Shown here: positions 1 through 9,901 of the stretch, piece by piece | Layout: the number at the start of each line of letters is the position of its first letter | Position numbering within the stretch: position 1 is the first letter of the stretch | Assembly (NCBI RefSeq): GCF_014636275.1 | Contig: NZ_BMEB01000001.1 | Span: 797,468 to 861,467, forward strand | Origin: Cellulomonas carbonis | GTDB lineage: Bacteria > Actinomycetota > Actinomycetes > Actinomycetales > Cellulomonadaceae | Direction: 5' to 3' | Length of the DNA: 64,000 nucleotides | Translations under genes and position numbers: made by a program | Notes under the pieces: generated by a model | The model's input: the letters and a program-made list of their open reading frames with translations, nothing else | The model's database searches: none | Told to the model about the DNA's origin: nothing

Positions 1-1059
1 GCGCAGCGCGACCTCAGCGAGGAGGCGCTCCAGACCGACGGCGCCGCACCCGTCGGCGGTGCGTCCGAGTACCTCCTCCTCCCGTCGACGTCCTTCGCCG
101 ACGACGTCGCGGCCGTCGCGCGCGAGGTCACCGCGCAGGCGCAGACCGACTACGACCGCGCGGTGGCGCTGCAGACCTACCTCCGCGACGGCTCGCTCTT
201 CCGCTACGACACCGACGTCCCGGAGCCCGTGACCGACGACGCCGTGTGGGACTTCCTCACCGCGCGGACCGGCTACTGCGTGCAGTACGCGACCGCGTTC
301 ACCGTGATGGCACGCCACCTCGGTCTGCCCACGCGCATGGGTGTCGGCTTCCTGCCCGGGCGCGCCTCGACGGGCGAGCGCGGCCGTTACGTGGTCACCG
401 GACGGCTCGCGCACACCTGGCCCGAGGTGTGGTTCGAGGGCGCCGGCTGGGTGCGGTTCGAGCCGACCCCCGCGGTCCAGACCGGGGCCCCGCCGGCGTA
501 CGCCGACCCTCTCGCCGGGGAGTTCCAGACCGCGGAGCCGCAGCTCCCGACGGCCGGCGCGACGCCGGGCGCGCCCGTGACGCCGTCGGTCGCCCCGAGC
601 CGAGCCCCGGTGCAGCAGGGTGAGGTGGCCCTCGGCGGCGCACGGGTCCCGCTCGTCCTGGTGCTCGTCGTCGCGGGGCTGCTCGCCGTCGGCACCGTCG
701 CAGGTGCGTTGACGGTCGGCCGCCGGTCCGCGGGGCCCGAGCCCGTCGGGCCGGAACCCGCGTGGGAGCGTCTGCGTGCGCGGTGCGCCGCGGCGGGGGT
801 CACATGGAGCGACGCGACGACACCCCGCCAGGCGGCCGCCGTCGTGCGGACCGCCTGGGCCGACCGCGCGGGCCCCGAGGCCGAGGAGGCGCTGCGCGGG
901 CTCGTCGCCGCGGTGGAGAGCGCGCGGTGGGCCCCCGAGCCGCCGTCGTGGGACGCCCGGACGCTCGACGAATGGGTCACGGACGTGATCTCACCGCTCG
1001 TGGCCGGCGAGGACCGTGCCGAGACCGTCGGCGCGGGAGCCCCGCGAGGGCCTGCCTGA
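1..1059 (+). CDS. Transglutaminase-like (TgpA family) protein, C-terminal part, 5' end outside window
   Basis: The frame is open from base 1, so the start and probable N-terminal membrane segments lie upstream; 352 residues are visible. A transglutaminase core is present: the nucleophile in GYCVQYATAF (around base 273), then LAHTWPEVWF with the catalytic His and the usual FEPTP strand, where Glu replaces the more common Asp. A Pro/Ala-rich linker follows, then one transmembrane helix (PLVLVLVVAGLLAVGTVAG) and a DUF4129-like helical tail ending in ARTLDEWV. This order matches the large membrane-anchored actinobacterial TgpA proteins that usually follow a MoxR ATPase and a DUF58 protein; those would lie left of the window. 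Substrate unknown; probably acts at the outer face of the membrane. Confidence 0.9.
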   Translation, partial: AQRDLSEEALQTDGAAPVGGASEYLLLPSTSFADDVAAVAREVTAQAQTDYDRAVALQTYLRDGSLFRYDTDVPEPVTDDAVWDFLTARTGYCVQYATAFTVMARHLGLPTRMGVGFLPGRASTGERGRYVVTGRLAHTWPEVWFEGAGWVRFEPTPAVQTGAPPAYADPLAGEFQTAEPQLPTAGATPGAPVTPSVAPSRAPVQQGEVALGGARVPLVLVLVVAGLLAVGTVAGALTVGRRSAGPEPVGPEPAWERLRARCAAAGVTWSDATTPRQAAAVVRTAWADRAGPEAEEALRGLVAAVESARWAPEPPSWDARTLDEWVTDVISPLVAGEDRAETVGAGAPRGPA

Positions 1060-1288
1060 CCCGTCCGGACCTGCGTCACGCGGGGCGGACCGTCCGCACC
1101 TCAGGTGCGTCACGCGGAGCACACACGTCCGGACGTGCGCTCACAGGGCAATGGTCCGCAGCTCGTGCGACACGCGCGCCCCAGCCACGAGGCCGTCCAC
1201 TCACGCGGTGGCGGGGCCGCGGGCGAGTCCGCACGTCCTCGGGGACGTCAGCGCCGGCGCTCGTCCCGCTCGCCCGTCCTCGGCGGCG
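1060..1288. other. Intergenic region with short direct repeats
   Basis: Convergent gap between the transglutaminase gene and the DUF3040 gene; I see no convincing gene here. It carries a 35-base imperfect direct repeat (1234-1268 and 1275-1309), the second copy running into the 3' end of the DUF3040 gene. The 12-mer TGCGTCACGCGG occurs twice (1072-1083 and 1106-1117). No simple strong terminator hairpin was seen. Confidence 0.5.
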
Positions 1289-1684
1289 TCAGCGTCCGCG
1301 CTCGTCCCGACGGCGTTCCCACCGCGCCTCCATGCGCTGCACGAAGGACTGGTTGCGCGAGGGCTTCGGCGCCGTCCCCGGTCGGCGCACGGTGCCATCG
1401 GGCCCGACGACACCCGTCGGCCCCGAGCGACGCGGCGGGCTGAACGCGAGCACCGCGGACACGAACATGACGATGAAGCCGAGGACGCCCACGATCGGGT
1501 TGCTCGTGGCGGCGCCGACGACCAGGACGGTCAGGCCGACGACGGCGCCGAGCCCGACCAGCACCCACCGACGAAGCCCGCTCGAGGCGCGCCCCTGGAA
1601 CGTGTTGACCAGCTTCGGGTCGTCAGACGAGAGCTGCCGCTCCATCTGTTCCAGTACGCGCTGCTCGTACTCGGACAGAGGCAT
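1289..1684 (-). CDS. DUF3040 small membrane protein
   Basis: 131 residues starting MPLSEYEQRVLEQMERQL, the hallmark N-terminus of the DUF3040 family found across actinobacteria. Two transmembrane helices lie at about residues 41-60 and 63-82, followed by a basic, proline-rich cytoplasmic tail. The open frame extends far upstream through dinB in another frame, but the ATG at 1684 begins exactly at the family N-terminus. It lies 38 bases downstream of dinB on the same strand, a pairing common in actinobacteria. Function unknown. The 3' end overlaps one copy of a short direct repeat. Confidence 0.9.
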   Translation of the reverse strand: MPLSEYEQRVLEQMERQLSSDDPKLVNTFQGRASSGLRRWVLVGLGAVVGLTVLVVGAATSNPIVGVLGFIVMFVSAVLAFSPPRRSGPTGVVGPDGTVRRPGTAPKPSRNQSFVQRMEARWERRRDERGR

Positions 1685-1721
1685 CACTACCTCCGTGCTG
1701 CCGGTGGGGACGGGGACCACC

Positions 1722-3119
1722 TCAGGATAGGTCCCGTTCCTGCGATGTGGTAGTTGAGCGGGGTCCGGCCACCCGGTCGTGTGCCCCACGCGGCCGCGCC
1801 GCGGTGCGGGCGGCCGGGAGATCCGCGTCGTCGGTGGGGCCGGCGCCCTCACCGAGGCGGCCTGTCCGGTGGCCGGTGGCCGGGTCGGCGACGGCGGGTC
1901 GCGACGGTCCGACCAGCGCCGCAGGCCCGAGGGCGGCGGCGCCGAACCGCTCGCGGACCGCGTCCATGGCGACCTCGGCCCGCCGACGTGCCGCGGGTGC
2001 GTCGTCGACCGCCTCCTCGAGGGTGACCTGTCGCGCCGACCGCACCGCCAGCCCCTCGGCCCGGACGCCGACGAGCCGGACCCGTTGCCCGCGCAGGTCG
2101 GCCGACGCGAGGAGCTCGCGGCCCACGAGGTGGAGCTCGCGCGCGACGTCCGTGGGGACGGGCAGCGTCCGGGACCGGGTCGAGGTCGTGAAGTCCTCGG
2201 TGCGGACCTTGAGCGACACGGTCCGCGCGACGAGGCCGCGCGATCGGAGCTGCGCCGCGCACCGGTCGGCGAGCGACAGCAGGTGCGCGTCGAGCCGTGC
2301 GAGGTCGTCCGTGTCGTGCGGGAGCGTGACCTCCGCGCCGATGCTCTTCTCGACGCGCTCGGGGACCACCGGCCGAGGGTCGCGACCCCAGGCCAGGTCG
2401 TGCAGGTGGGCGCCGGACACCCGTCCGGCGGCCCGCGCCAGGGTCGCGACGTCCGCCTCGGCCAGCTGCCGCACGGAGGTGATGCCCCACCGGGCGAGGG
2501 CCTCCCGAGTCCTGTCCCCCACGCCCCACAGCGACTCCACGGGCAGCGAGTGGAGCAGCTCGACCGCGGCCGCCCGCGGGACGAGCAGCACGCCGTCGGG
2601 TTTCGCCAGGCCCGACGCGAGCTTCGCGACGAACTTCGTGGACGCGATCCCCACCGAGCACGTGAGGTCGAGCTCCTCGAGCACGCGGCGACGCACGAGG
2701 TCGGCGATCGCCGCCGGGCGGCCGAGGCGCCGTCGGGCACCCGACACGTCGAGGAAGGCCTCGTCCACGCTCACCTGCTCCACGACGGCCGTCACGTCCC
2801 GCAGCACGCCCATGACGACGCGCGAGGCGGCGCGATAGGCGTCGTGGTCGGGCGGGACGACCACCGCCTGCGGGCAGAGCCGCCGGGCCTGCGCCATGGG
2901 CATCGCGGAGTGGACGCCGAACGCGCGCGCCTCGTACGTCGCCGCGAGGACCACGGACCTCCCCTCGCCGCCGACCACGACCGGGCGCCCCCGCAGGTGC
3001 GGCCGTCGCGCGAGCTCGACGGACGCGAAGAACGCGTCCATGTCGACGTGGAGGATCGTGCAGCCGTCGTCGTCGTCGCCCCAGTCCCGTCGGACGCGGA
3101 CGGGGGGTCGGCGGCTCAT
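1722..3119 (-). CDS. dinB: DNA polymerase IV (Y-family translesion polymerase)
   Basis: 465 residues. The first catalytic Asp motif HVDMDAFFASVE is near residue 25 and the SVDEAFLDVSG motif with the Asp-Glu pair near residue 118. Helix-hairpin-helix thumb (VESLWGVGDRTREAL) and little-finger (RTVSLKVRTEDF) regions follow. The C-terminus is a disordered Pro/Arg/Ala tail in which I see no obvious beta-clamp peptide. Y-family enzymes copy past damaged bases without proofreading. The gene follows the HEPN gene by 15 bases and appears to share its LexA-box promoter at 3669-3684, so SOS induction is expected. Confidence 0.95.
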   Translation of the reverse strand: MSRRPPVRVRRDWGDDDDGCTILHVDMDAFFASVELARRPHLRGRPVVVGGEGRSVVLAATYEARAFGVHSAMPMAQARRLCPQAVVVPPDHDAYRAASRVVMGVLRDVTAVVEQVSVDEAFLDVSGARRRLGRPAAIADLVRRRVLEELDLTCSVGIASTKFVAKLASGLAKPDGVLLVPRAAAVELLHSLPVESLWGVGDRTREALARWGITSVRQLAEADVATLARAAGRVSGAHLHDLAWGRDPRPVVPERVEKSIGAEVTLPHDTDDLARLDAHLLSLADRCAAQLRSRGLVARTVSLKVRTEDFTTSTRSRTLPVPTDVARELHLVGRELLASADLRGQRVRLVGVRAEGLAVRSARQVTLEEAVDDAPAARRRAEVAMDAVRERFGAAALGPAALVGPSRPAVADPATGHRTGRLGEGAGPTDDADLPAARTAARPRGAHDRVAGPRSTTTSQERDLS

Positions 3120-3134
3120 GCGCCCATCCTGCCG

Positions 3135-3653
3135 TCAGGACGCGCGGGGGACGCGGTCCGCACCCGACCATGCCGCGACGACTCCCCGCACGGCGTCCTG
3201 GAACGCCTCGGCGGCGGCGACCGCGGTGTCGGCACGCTCGTCAGGAACGTCGTCCGCACGTCCCGCCTCGACCGCCGCGCGCAGCGCCGCGCCGCCCGCG
3301 AACCAGGCGGCCTGCGCCGCGAGCTCGGGGGCCGCGTCGGCGACGAGCTCCCACACGGGTCGCGGCCTCGTGCGGCGCGCAGGACGGGGGGCGAGCTCGA
3401 GCACCGCGGCACCGGCGCGGAGCGCGGCCAGGTGCGCGTGGACGAACCGCGCGGCCGGCTCGGGCGACAGCTGGGCGGCGACGAGCTCCTCGTCACTGCG
3501 TCGCAGGAGCGCCTCGACCGAGGCCGGCACCTGCGTGCGCCCGGCACCGTGCCGCGAGGGCGCACCGCCCACCGAGCGCAGTCCGCTGCGCGTCGTCGTC
3601 CGGCCCGCCGGCGTCCCGGCCGTCCCCGTCGTCGCTGCGAGCACCGCCACCAC
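3135..3653 (-). CDS. SAV_6107-type HEPN protein upstream of dinB
   Basis: 172 residues starting GTG, after a good GAGGAGG site. After a low-complexity N-terminus, residues 43-172 form a helical bundle (SVEALLRRSDEELVAAQ, AARFVHAHLAALRAGAAVLEL, a Trp-rich middle and a final ADTAVAAAEAFQDAVRGVVA helix) resembling the actinobacterial SAV_6107 HEPN family, which is habitually encoded next to dinB. HEPN folds often bind nucleotides or act as RNases, but the RX4-6H catalytic motif is not evident, so no enzymatic role is claimed. Its promoter has an SOS box between -35 and -10, making this the first gene of a damage-inducible operon with dinB. Confidence 0.8.
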   Translation of the reverse strand: MVAVLAATTGTAGTPAGRTTTRSGLRSVGGAPSRHGAGRTQVPASVEALLRRSDEELVAAQLSPEPAARFVHAHLAALRAGAAVLELAPRPARRTRPRPVWELVADAAPELAAQAAWFAGGAALRAAVEAGRADDVPDERADTAVAAAEAFQDAVRGVVAAWSGADRVPRAS

Positions 3654-3664
3654 CTCCTCGCCTC

Positions 3665-3694
3665 ATCATCGAACACCTGTTCGAACGTCGTCAA
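3665..3694 (-). promoter_or_regulatory. Promoter of HEPN-dinB with embedded LexA (SOS) box
   Basis: On the minus strand, -35 TTGACG (3689-3694) and -10 GATGAT (3665-3670) are 18 bases apart. A perfect palindromic actinobacterial SOS box, TCGAACACCTGTTCGA, occupies 3669-3684, inside the spacer and touching the -10, so bound LexA would block RNA polymerase. The same box lies beside the -35 position of the divergent gene at 3715, which may also be affected. Confidence 0.9.
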
Positions 3695-3714
3695 GTCCCC
3701 GCTACCGTACGACC

Positions 3715-4692
3715 GTGCACCGACACCACCGCGCCGACCGACGTCCCGGCCGCACCGCGCGCGCGCCCCTGCCCGTCGGCCCGGTCGCGACCGACACCGG
3801 GACCGTCGAGCTCTCGACCGACCGCTCGCACCCGTCGTCGGTGACGGTCCTCGTCAACGGCGTCCCGAGCTCCCACCTGGACCTGGACGACCCCACCTAC
3901 CTCGAGTTCGAGTACATGCAGCACATGGCGGTCCTCGTCGACGCGCTGGCGCCCGGTCCGCTCGACGCGGTCCACCTCGGCGCCGCGGCCTGCACCTTCC
4001 CCCGGTGGGTCGAGGCGACGCGGCCGGGGTCGCGCCAGCTCGCGGTCGACGTCGACGCACGCCTGCTCGCGCTCGTCCGCGAGTGGTTCGCGCTCCCCCG
4101 CTCACCAGCGCTGCGGCTGCGCGCGGGCGAGGCGAGGGAGGTGCTCTCCCGCCTGCCGGCCGCGTCGGCCGACCTCGTCGTCCGCGACGTGTTCGCGCAC
4201 GACTCCACACCCGAGCACCTCACGACGCGCGAGTTCGTCGAGGAGGTGGCGCGCGTGCTGCGGCCGGGAGGCCTCTACCTCGCCAACTGCGCCGACCGGC
4301 CACCCCTCGCCCTGGTGCGGGAGGAGCTCGCGACAGCCGGCTCCGTCATGGACGTCGTCCTGGTCGCCGAGCCGGGTCAGCTCAAGGGACGTCGGTACGG
4401 GAACCTCGTCGTCGGGGCGACCGTCCGCCCCCAGGTGCCGCACGGCGCAGGGCACGGCCGTCCCACGGACGGCTCCGACGCCCTCGCCACGCAGCCGCCA
4501 CGCGACGGAGCACGGCCGGCGCTCGACGGCGCGGCGACCGCACGCGCGCTCCGGACGCTCGCGGTCCCCGCGACGCTGCTCGCGGGCGACGCGCTGCGGG
4601 CGTTCGTCGGCCGTGCGCGCGTCCGCCTCGACCCGCCCGCGCCCGAGCCGACCGCACGCGGACCGCAGCACCCGGACGGCGTGACCTGCTGA
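3715..4692 (+). CDS. Spermidine synthase-like methyltransferase-fold protein
   Basis: 325 residues from a GTG that lies 6 bases after a TACCGT -10 hexamer (3703-3708), so the mRNA is probably leaderless. The core resembles the polyamine synthase/SAM-binding Rossmann fold: DDPTYLEFEYMQHM, then a nucleotide loop HLGAAACTFPRW, an acidic second strand AVDVDA, and the Asp-containing VVRDVFAHD motif. A long Ala/Arg-rich C-terminal extension (about 90 residues) lacks a recognisable domain. Actinobacterial members are annotated as spermidine synthases, but the substrate cannot be read from the sequence. Divergent from the SOS-controlled HEPN-dinB operon across 61 bases. Confidence 0.8.
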   Translation: MHRHHRADRRPGRTARAPLPVGPVATDTGTVELSTDRSHPSSVTVLVNGVPSSHLDLDDPTYLEFEYMQHMAVLVDALAPGPLDAVHLGAAACTFPRWVEATRPGSRQLAVDVDARLLALVREWFALPRSPALRLRAGEAREVLSRLPAASADLVVRDVFAHDSTPEHLTTREFVEEVARVLRPGGLYLANCADRPPLALVREELATAGSVMDVVLVAEPGQLKGRRYGNLVVGATVRPQVPHGAGHGRPTDGSDALATQPPRDGARPALDGAATARALRTLAVPATLLAGDALRAFVGRARVRLDPPAPEPTARGPQHPDGVTC

Positions 4693-4716
4693 CCGCACGA
4701 CGACGGAGACCGCAGA

Positions 4717-4755
4717 CGACGGAGGCCGCACCCCGATGGGGTGCGGCCTCCGTCG
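4717..4755. terminator. Strong bidirectional terminator hairpin
   Basis: A perfect 18-bp stem (4717-4734 with 4738-4755) closed by a 3-base GAT loop, placed between two convergent genes (the spermidine-synthase-like gene and the cold-shock gene). No U tract is present on either side, as is usual for high-GC actinobacterial terminators. It probably serves both strands. Confidence 0.85.
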
Positions 4756-4772
4756 TGGTCAGGTGCGTCCGG

Positions 4773-4976
4773 TCAGAGCGGGCGGACCTTCTCGGCCTGC
4801 GGGCCCTTGGGGCCCTGGGTGATCTCGAACTCGACCCGCTGGGCCTCCTCGAGCGTCTTGTAGCCCTGCGTCTCGATCGCCGAGTAGTGCACGAAGACAT
4901 CGGCACCGCCGCCGTCCTGGGCGATGAAGCCGTAGCCCTTCTCAGCGTTGAACCACTTCACAGCACCCTGCGCCAT
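4773..4976 (-). CDS. csp: Cold-shock protein (CspA family)
   Basis: 67 residues beginning [18 protein letters not shown]. The single CSD fold is complete, with RNP1 (KGYGFI) and RNP2 (VFVHYSAI). The open frame continues 23 codons upstream, but the family consistently starts at this methionine, and AGGACGAGC lies just before it. Binds single-stranded RNA or DNA as a chaperone in the cytoplasm. Upstream (4977-5212) is a 236-base region without a gene, long enough for the structured 5' leader typical of csp genes; I could not assign a clear -10. Terminates at the 4717-4755 hairpin. Confidence 0.95.
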   Translation of the reverse strand: MAQGAVKWFNAEKGYGFIAQDGGGADVFVHYSAIETQGYKTLEEAQRVEFEITQGPKGPQAEKVRPL

Positions 4977-5212
4977 GCTCGTCCTGTCCTTCTGTCCGTC
5001 CGGGGACGTCGTGACCGTGCCCTGTGCCCGGTCGTCCTGTCGCACTCCGCGTCCGACGTCCTGCCCCGGCGGGCCAGGTACTGACGAGGGCAGAGCCCTG
5101 GGTCATGCGTTCGTCCGTCATGCAACGGCCGTAGTGTGGCACGCAACACTCCCGCGGCGCCATAGTCCTCGACGGGCCGATCACCCGGTCGCCACGCCTG
5201 CGAGCAGGGCGT

Positions 5213-6583
5213 TCACCCGGACGAGCGCCGCAGCCCGGACCGTGCGCCGGTGCCGCGCCGCCGGGCGAGCGCCTCCCGCAGCGGGGGCACCACCACACCG
5301 GCCGCAGCCATCGCCCGCCGCGTCCGGCGACGCGACACGAGCACGCCGACGACGCCCACGAGCCACGGCAGCGCGAGCGCCCCGAACGCGGGCCGGAACG
5401 CGTCGAGGGACAGCGCGACGGCGCCGCCGGCCTCGGCCAGGTCGAGGACGACACCGACGACGAGGATCGAGACGACCGCCGTGGAGAAGCCGCCCACGTT
5501 CACCACGCCGGTCGCCGTGCCGAGCCGGTGCGACGCGTTGGACGTCCGGGCGTAGTCGAACCCGATCGCCGACCCGGGACCACCGACGCCGAGCACGACG
5601 ACGAACAGCGCGAGGAGCCACAGCGGGCTCGGGCCCGGGTGCACGAGGACCGCCGCCCACGCCATCGCCACGGCGACGGCGATCGCGAGGACCATCCACG
5701 AGCGGCGCAGCGGGTGGCGCCCGGTGAGGACGCCGATGACGGGACCCGCGAGCATCGCCGCGACCACGTTGAGCGTCAGCAGGGTTCCCGCCTCGGCGGG
5801 GGTCCTGCCCTGCGCGACCGTGAGGAAGGGGAAGCCCCACAGGAGCACGAACACCGTCGTGGAGAACTGCGTCACGGCGTGCGACCAGAAGCCGAGCCAC
5901 GTCCCGGGTGTGCCCAGCACCTCGCGCAGGGGCGCCGCGAGGCCGCGCGGCACGGGCGGCGCCTCGGCACCGGGAGGGCGGTCCCGGACCGCCACGGCCA
6001 CCCCGACCGCGGCGAGGACGCCGACCGCACCCATCCCGACGAACGCCGAGGTCCACCCCGCCAGGTGCAGCACACCCGCGAGGGGGATCGCCGCGGCGAC
6101 CTGCCCGAGCTGCCCGACGAGCCCGGTGAGCTGGGTGTAGAGCGGGACGCGTCGCGCGGGGAACCACACCGCGACGAGCCGCAGCACCGAGATGAACGTC
6201 GCGGCGTCCCCCGCGCCGATGAGGACCCGCGCGACGTAGGCGGGCCCGAGGTCGGTCGCGAAGGCGAGCAGCAGCTGACCGGACGCCATGAGCAGGGCTC
6301 CCCCGGCGACGAGCCTGCGGGAGCCGAGACGGTCGAGCAGGAGGCCCATCGGCACCTGGAGCGCCGCGTAGACCGCGACCTGCACGACGACGAATGTCGA
6401 CAGCACGGTCGCGGTGACGTCGAAGCGCTCGACGGCGTCGACCCCGGCCACGCCGAGCGAGGTGCGGTGCAGGACGGCGACGACGTACGCGACGAGCGAG
6501 ACGCCCCAGACGACCGGGGCCCGCGCCGCCGCGCGTCCCCACGATGCGGGTGGGCGGCCGCGGGGGCGACCCGCTCGCGTCAC
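5213..6583 (-). CDS. MFS transporter
   Basis: 456 residues with about twelve hydrophobic helices. The first cytoplasmic loop MGLLLDRLGSRR (near residue 80) fits the MFS motif A pattern GxLaDrxGrr. Two six-helix halves are separated by a charged, Pro-rich loop (RDRPPGAEAPPVPRGLAAPLRE). The GTG start overlaps the stop of the upstream PAC2 gene as GTGA, so translation is coupled. Substrate is not identifiable; the sequence looks like the general sugar-phosphate/nitrate-antiporter-like MFS proteins of actinobacteria. Confidence 0.85.
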   Translation of the reverse strand: MTRAGRPRGRPPASWGRAAARAPVVWGVSLVAYVVAVLHRTSLGVAGVDAVERFDVTATVLSTFVVVQVAVYAALQVPMGLLLDRLGSRRLVAGGALLMASGQLLLAFATDLGPAYVARVLIGAGDAATFISVLRLVAVWFPARRVPLYTQLTGLVGQLGQVAAAIPLAGVLHLAGWTSAFVGMGAVGVLAAVGVAVAVRDRPPGAEAPPVPRGLAAPLREVLGTPGTWLGFWSHAVTQFSTTVFVLLWGFPFLTVAQGRTPAEAGTLLTLNVVAAMLAGPVIGVLTGRHPLRRSWMVLAIAVAVAMAWAAVLVHPGPSPLWLLALFVVVLGVGGPGSAIGFDYARTSNASHRLGTATGVVNVGGFSTAVVSILVVGVVLDLAEAGGAVALSLDAFRPAFGALALPWLVGVVGVLVSRRRTRRAMAAAGVVVPPLREALARRRGTGARSGLRRSSG

Positions 6584-7518
6584 CGCTCGGGTCCGTCGCC
6601 GCCCTGCTGCTGCGCCAGGAAGCGCTCGAACTCGGCGCCGATCTCGTCGGCCGTGGGCAGGTCGCGCTGGTCGGCCAGAAGGTTCGGCCGCTCGATCGCA
6701 CGCGCGAACGAGTCGTACTGCTCCTCGAGCGCCCGTACGACGGCCTCGACCTCGGTCGATCCCGCCACCTGGCGCTCGACCTCGGCGAGCGCCTCACGCG
6801 CCGGTGCCTCGAGCGCCGCGGAGCCGAGCTCGAGACCCGTTGCCCGCTCGACGTGCTCGAGCGCCACCTGCGAAGCGCGCGGGAACGGCGACTGCGCGAG
6901 GTAGTGCGGCACGTGGACCGCGAAGCCCATCGCGTCGTGGCCGGACTGGCCGAGCCGGTACTCCAGCAGCGCGCTGACGCTCGCGGGGACCTGGACCGTG
7001 CCGAACCACGACGTGTGGTCGGCGACGAGGTCCGACCGCGTCGCGTGCGCCGTCACCCCGAGCGGCCGGGTGTGCGGCACGCCCATGGGGATGCCGTGCA
7101 CGCCCACGGTGAGCGGAACGGCGAAGCGCTCGACGAGCGACCGCACCGCGGCCACGTACCGCTCCCACTGCACGTCGGGCTCGGTCCCGTGGAGCAGCAG
7201 GAACGGCACGTCCTCACCGTCGCGGACCACGTCGACACGCAGCTCGGGCTCCTCGTACCCCGCCCAGTGGTCGCCGTCGAAGGTCATCGCCGGTCGCCGC
7301 GACCGGTAGTCGAGCAGCAGGTCCACGTCGAACGTCGCGAGGCGCTGGGTCTGCAGGTGCTCGACGAGGTGCTCGGCGATGCCCTGGCCGGCGTTGCCCG
7401 CGTCCACGAACCCGCGGACGACGTGCACCAGGACGGGACCGGGCCCGTCTCCCGTGCGCGTCGCGAGCTCGCGCGCGACGTCCTCGTCGACCGTGACGAT
7501 CGTGCTCAGGTCGTCCAT
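6580..7518 (-). CDS. PAC2 family protein
   Basis: 312 residues, ATG preceded by GGAGGAGCG. The N-terminal 200 residues match the PAC2 (proteasome assembly chaperone-like) family widespread in actinobacteria: FVDAGNAGQGIAEHLVEHL, LLLHGTEPDVQWERYVAAV and VGVHGIPMGVPHTRP are typical signatures. The C-terminal part is an acidic helical region ending in Gln/Glu. Its biochemical role in bacteria is not established. First gene of a two-gene unit with the MFS transporter. Confidence 0.85.
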   Translation of the reverse strand: MDDLSTIVTVDEDVARELATRTGDGPGPVLVHVVRGFVDAGNAGQGIAEHLVEHLQTQRLATFDVDLLLDYRSRRPAMTFDGDHWAGYEEPELRVDVVRDGEDVPFLLLHGTEPDVQWERYVAAVRSLVERFAVPLTVGVHGIPMGVPHTRPLGVTAHATRSDLVADHTSWFGTVQVPASVSALLEYRLGQSGHDAMGFAVHVPHYLAQSPFPRASQVALEHVERATGLELGSAALEAPAREALAEVERQVAGSTEVEAVVRALEEQYDSFARAIERPNLLADQRDLPTADEIGAEFERFLAQQQGGDGPER

Positions 7519-7647
7519 CGCTCCTCCGATGTCGGGGGACTGTCCTGCGAAGGGAACGTCACCGCCAGACCCCGCATTCCCGCCCCTCCGGCTCCGCGAC
7601 GGCGCGACGCCCCGTCGCGGCCGGGGCGCCCCCGTCGTCCGGGTGGA

Positions 7648-8085
7648 TCAGTGACGCGGCAGGCGCACCACGGAGACGAAGAAGTCGTCGATCTGCCGCA
7701 CGACCTCGATGAAGCGCGAGAAGTCGACCGGCTTGGTCACGTAGGCGTTGGCGTGCAGCGAGTAGCTGCGCAGCACGTCCTCCTCCGCCTCGGAGGTCGT
7801 GAGGACGACGACGGGGATGCTCCGCAGCTTCTCGTCCGTCTTCATGGCCGCGAGCACCTCGCGTCCGTCCATCCTCGGCAGGTTGAGGTCGAGCAGCACG
7901 AGGTCCGGGGTGGGCGCGTCGGCGTAGCGGCCCTCCTGGCGCAGGTACTCCATGGCCTCGGCGCCGTCGCTGACCACCGCGAGCCGGTTCGCGACCTTGT
8001 TCTCCTCGAACGCCTCGCGCGTCATGAGGACGTCGCCCGGGTCGTCCTCCACGAGCAGAACGTCGATGGGTGCCTGGTCGGCCAT
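7648..8085 (-). CDS. Rcp1-like single-domain response regulator
   Basis: 145 residues from [21 protein letters not shown]; the start lies one base after the stop of the histidine kinase gene. The receiver domain is complete: acidic pair in VEDDPGD, phospho-acceptor Asp in [13 protein letters not shown], Thr in VVVLTTS and Lys in YVTKPVDF. There is no output domain. The extended alpha4 loop ([20 protein letters not shown]) is typical of Rcp1/CheY-like regulators that pair with phytochrome-type histidine kinases. It likely receives phosphate from the kinase encoded immediately upstream. Confidence 0.93.
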   Translation of the reverse strand: MADQAPIDVLLVEDDPGDVLMTREAFEENKVANRLAVVSDGAEAMEYLRQEGRYADAPTPDLVLLDLNLPRMDGREVLAAMKTDEKLRSIPVVVLTTSEAEEDVLRSYSLHANAYVTKPVDFSRFIEVVRQIDDFFVSVVRLPRH

Positions 8086-8086
8086 G

Positions 8087-9897
<1,811 letters not shown>

Positions 9898-9901
<4 letters not shown>

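Noticed and set aside
1779..5084. An 1101-codon plus-strand open frame
   Set aside because: Antisense to dinB and the HEPN gene, with no recognisable domain.
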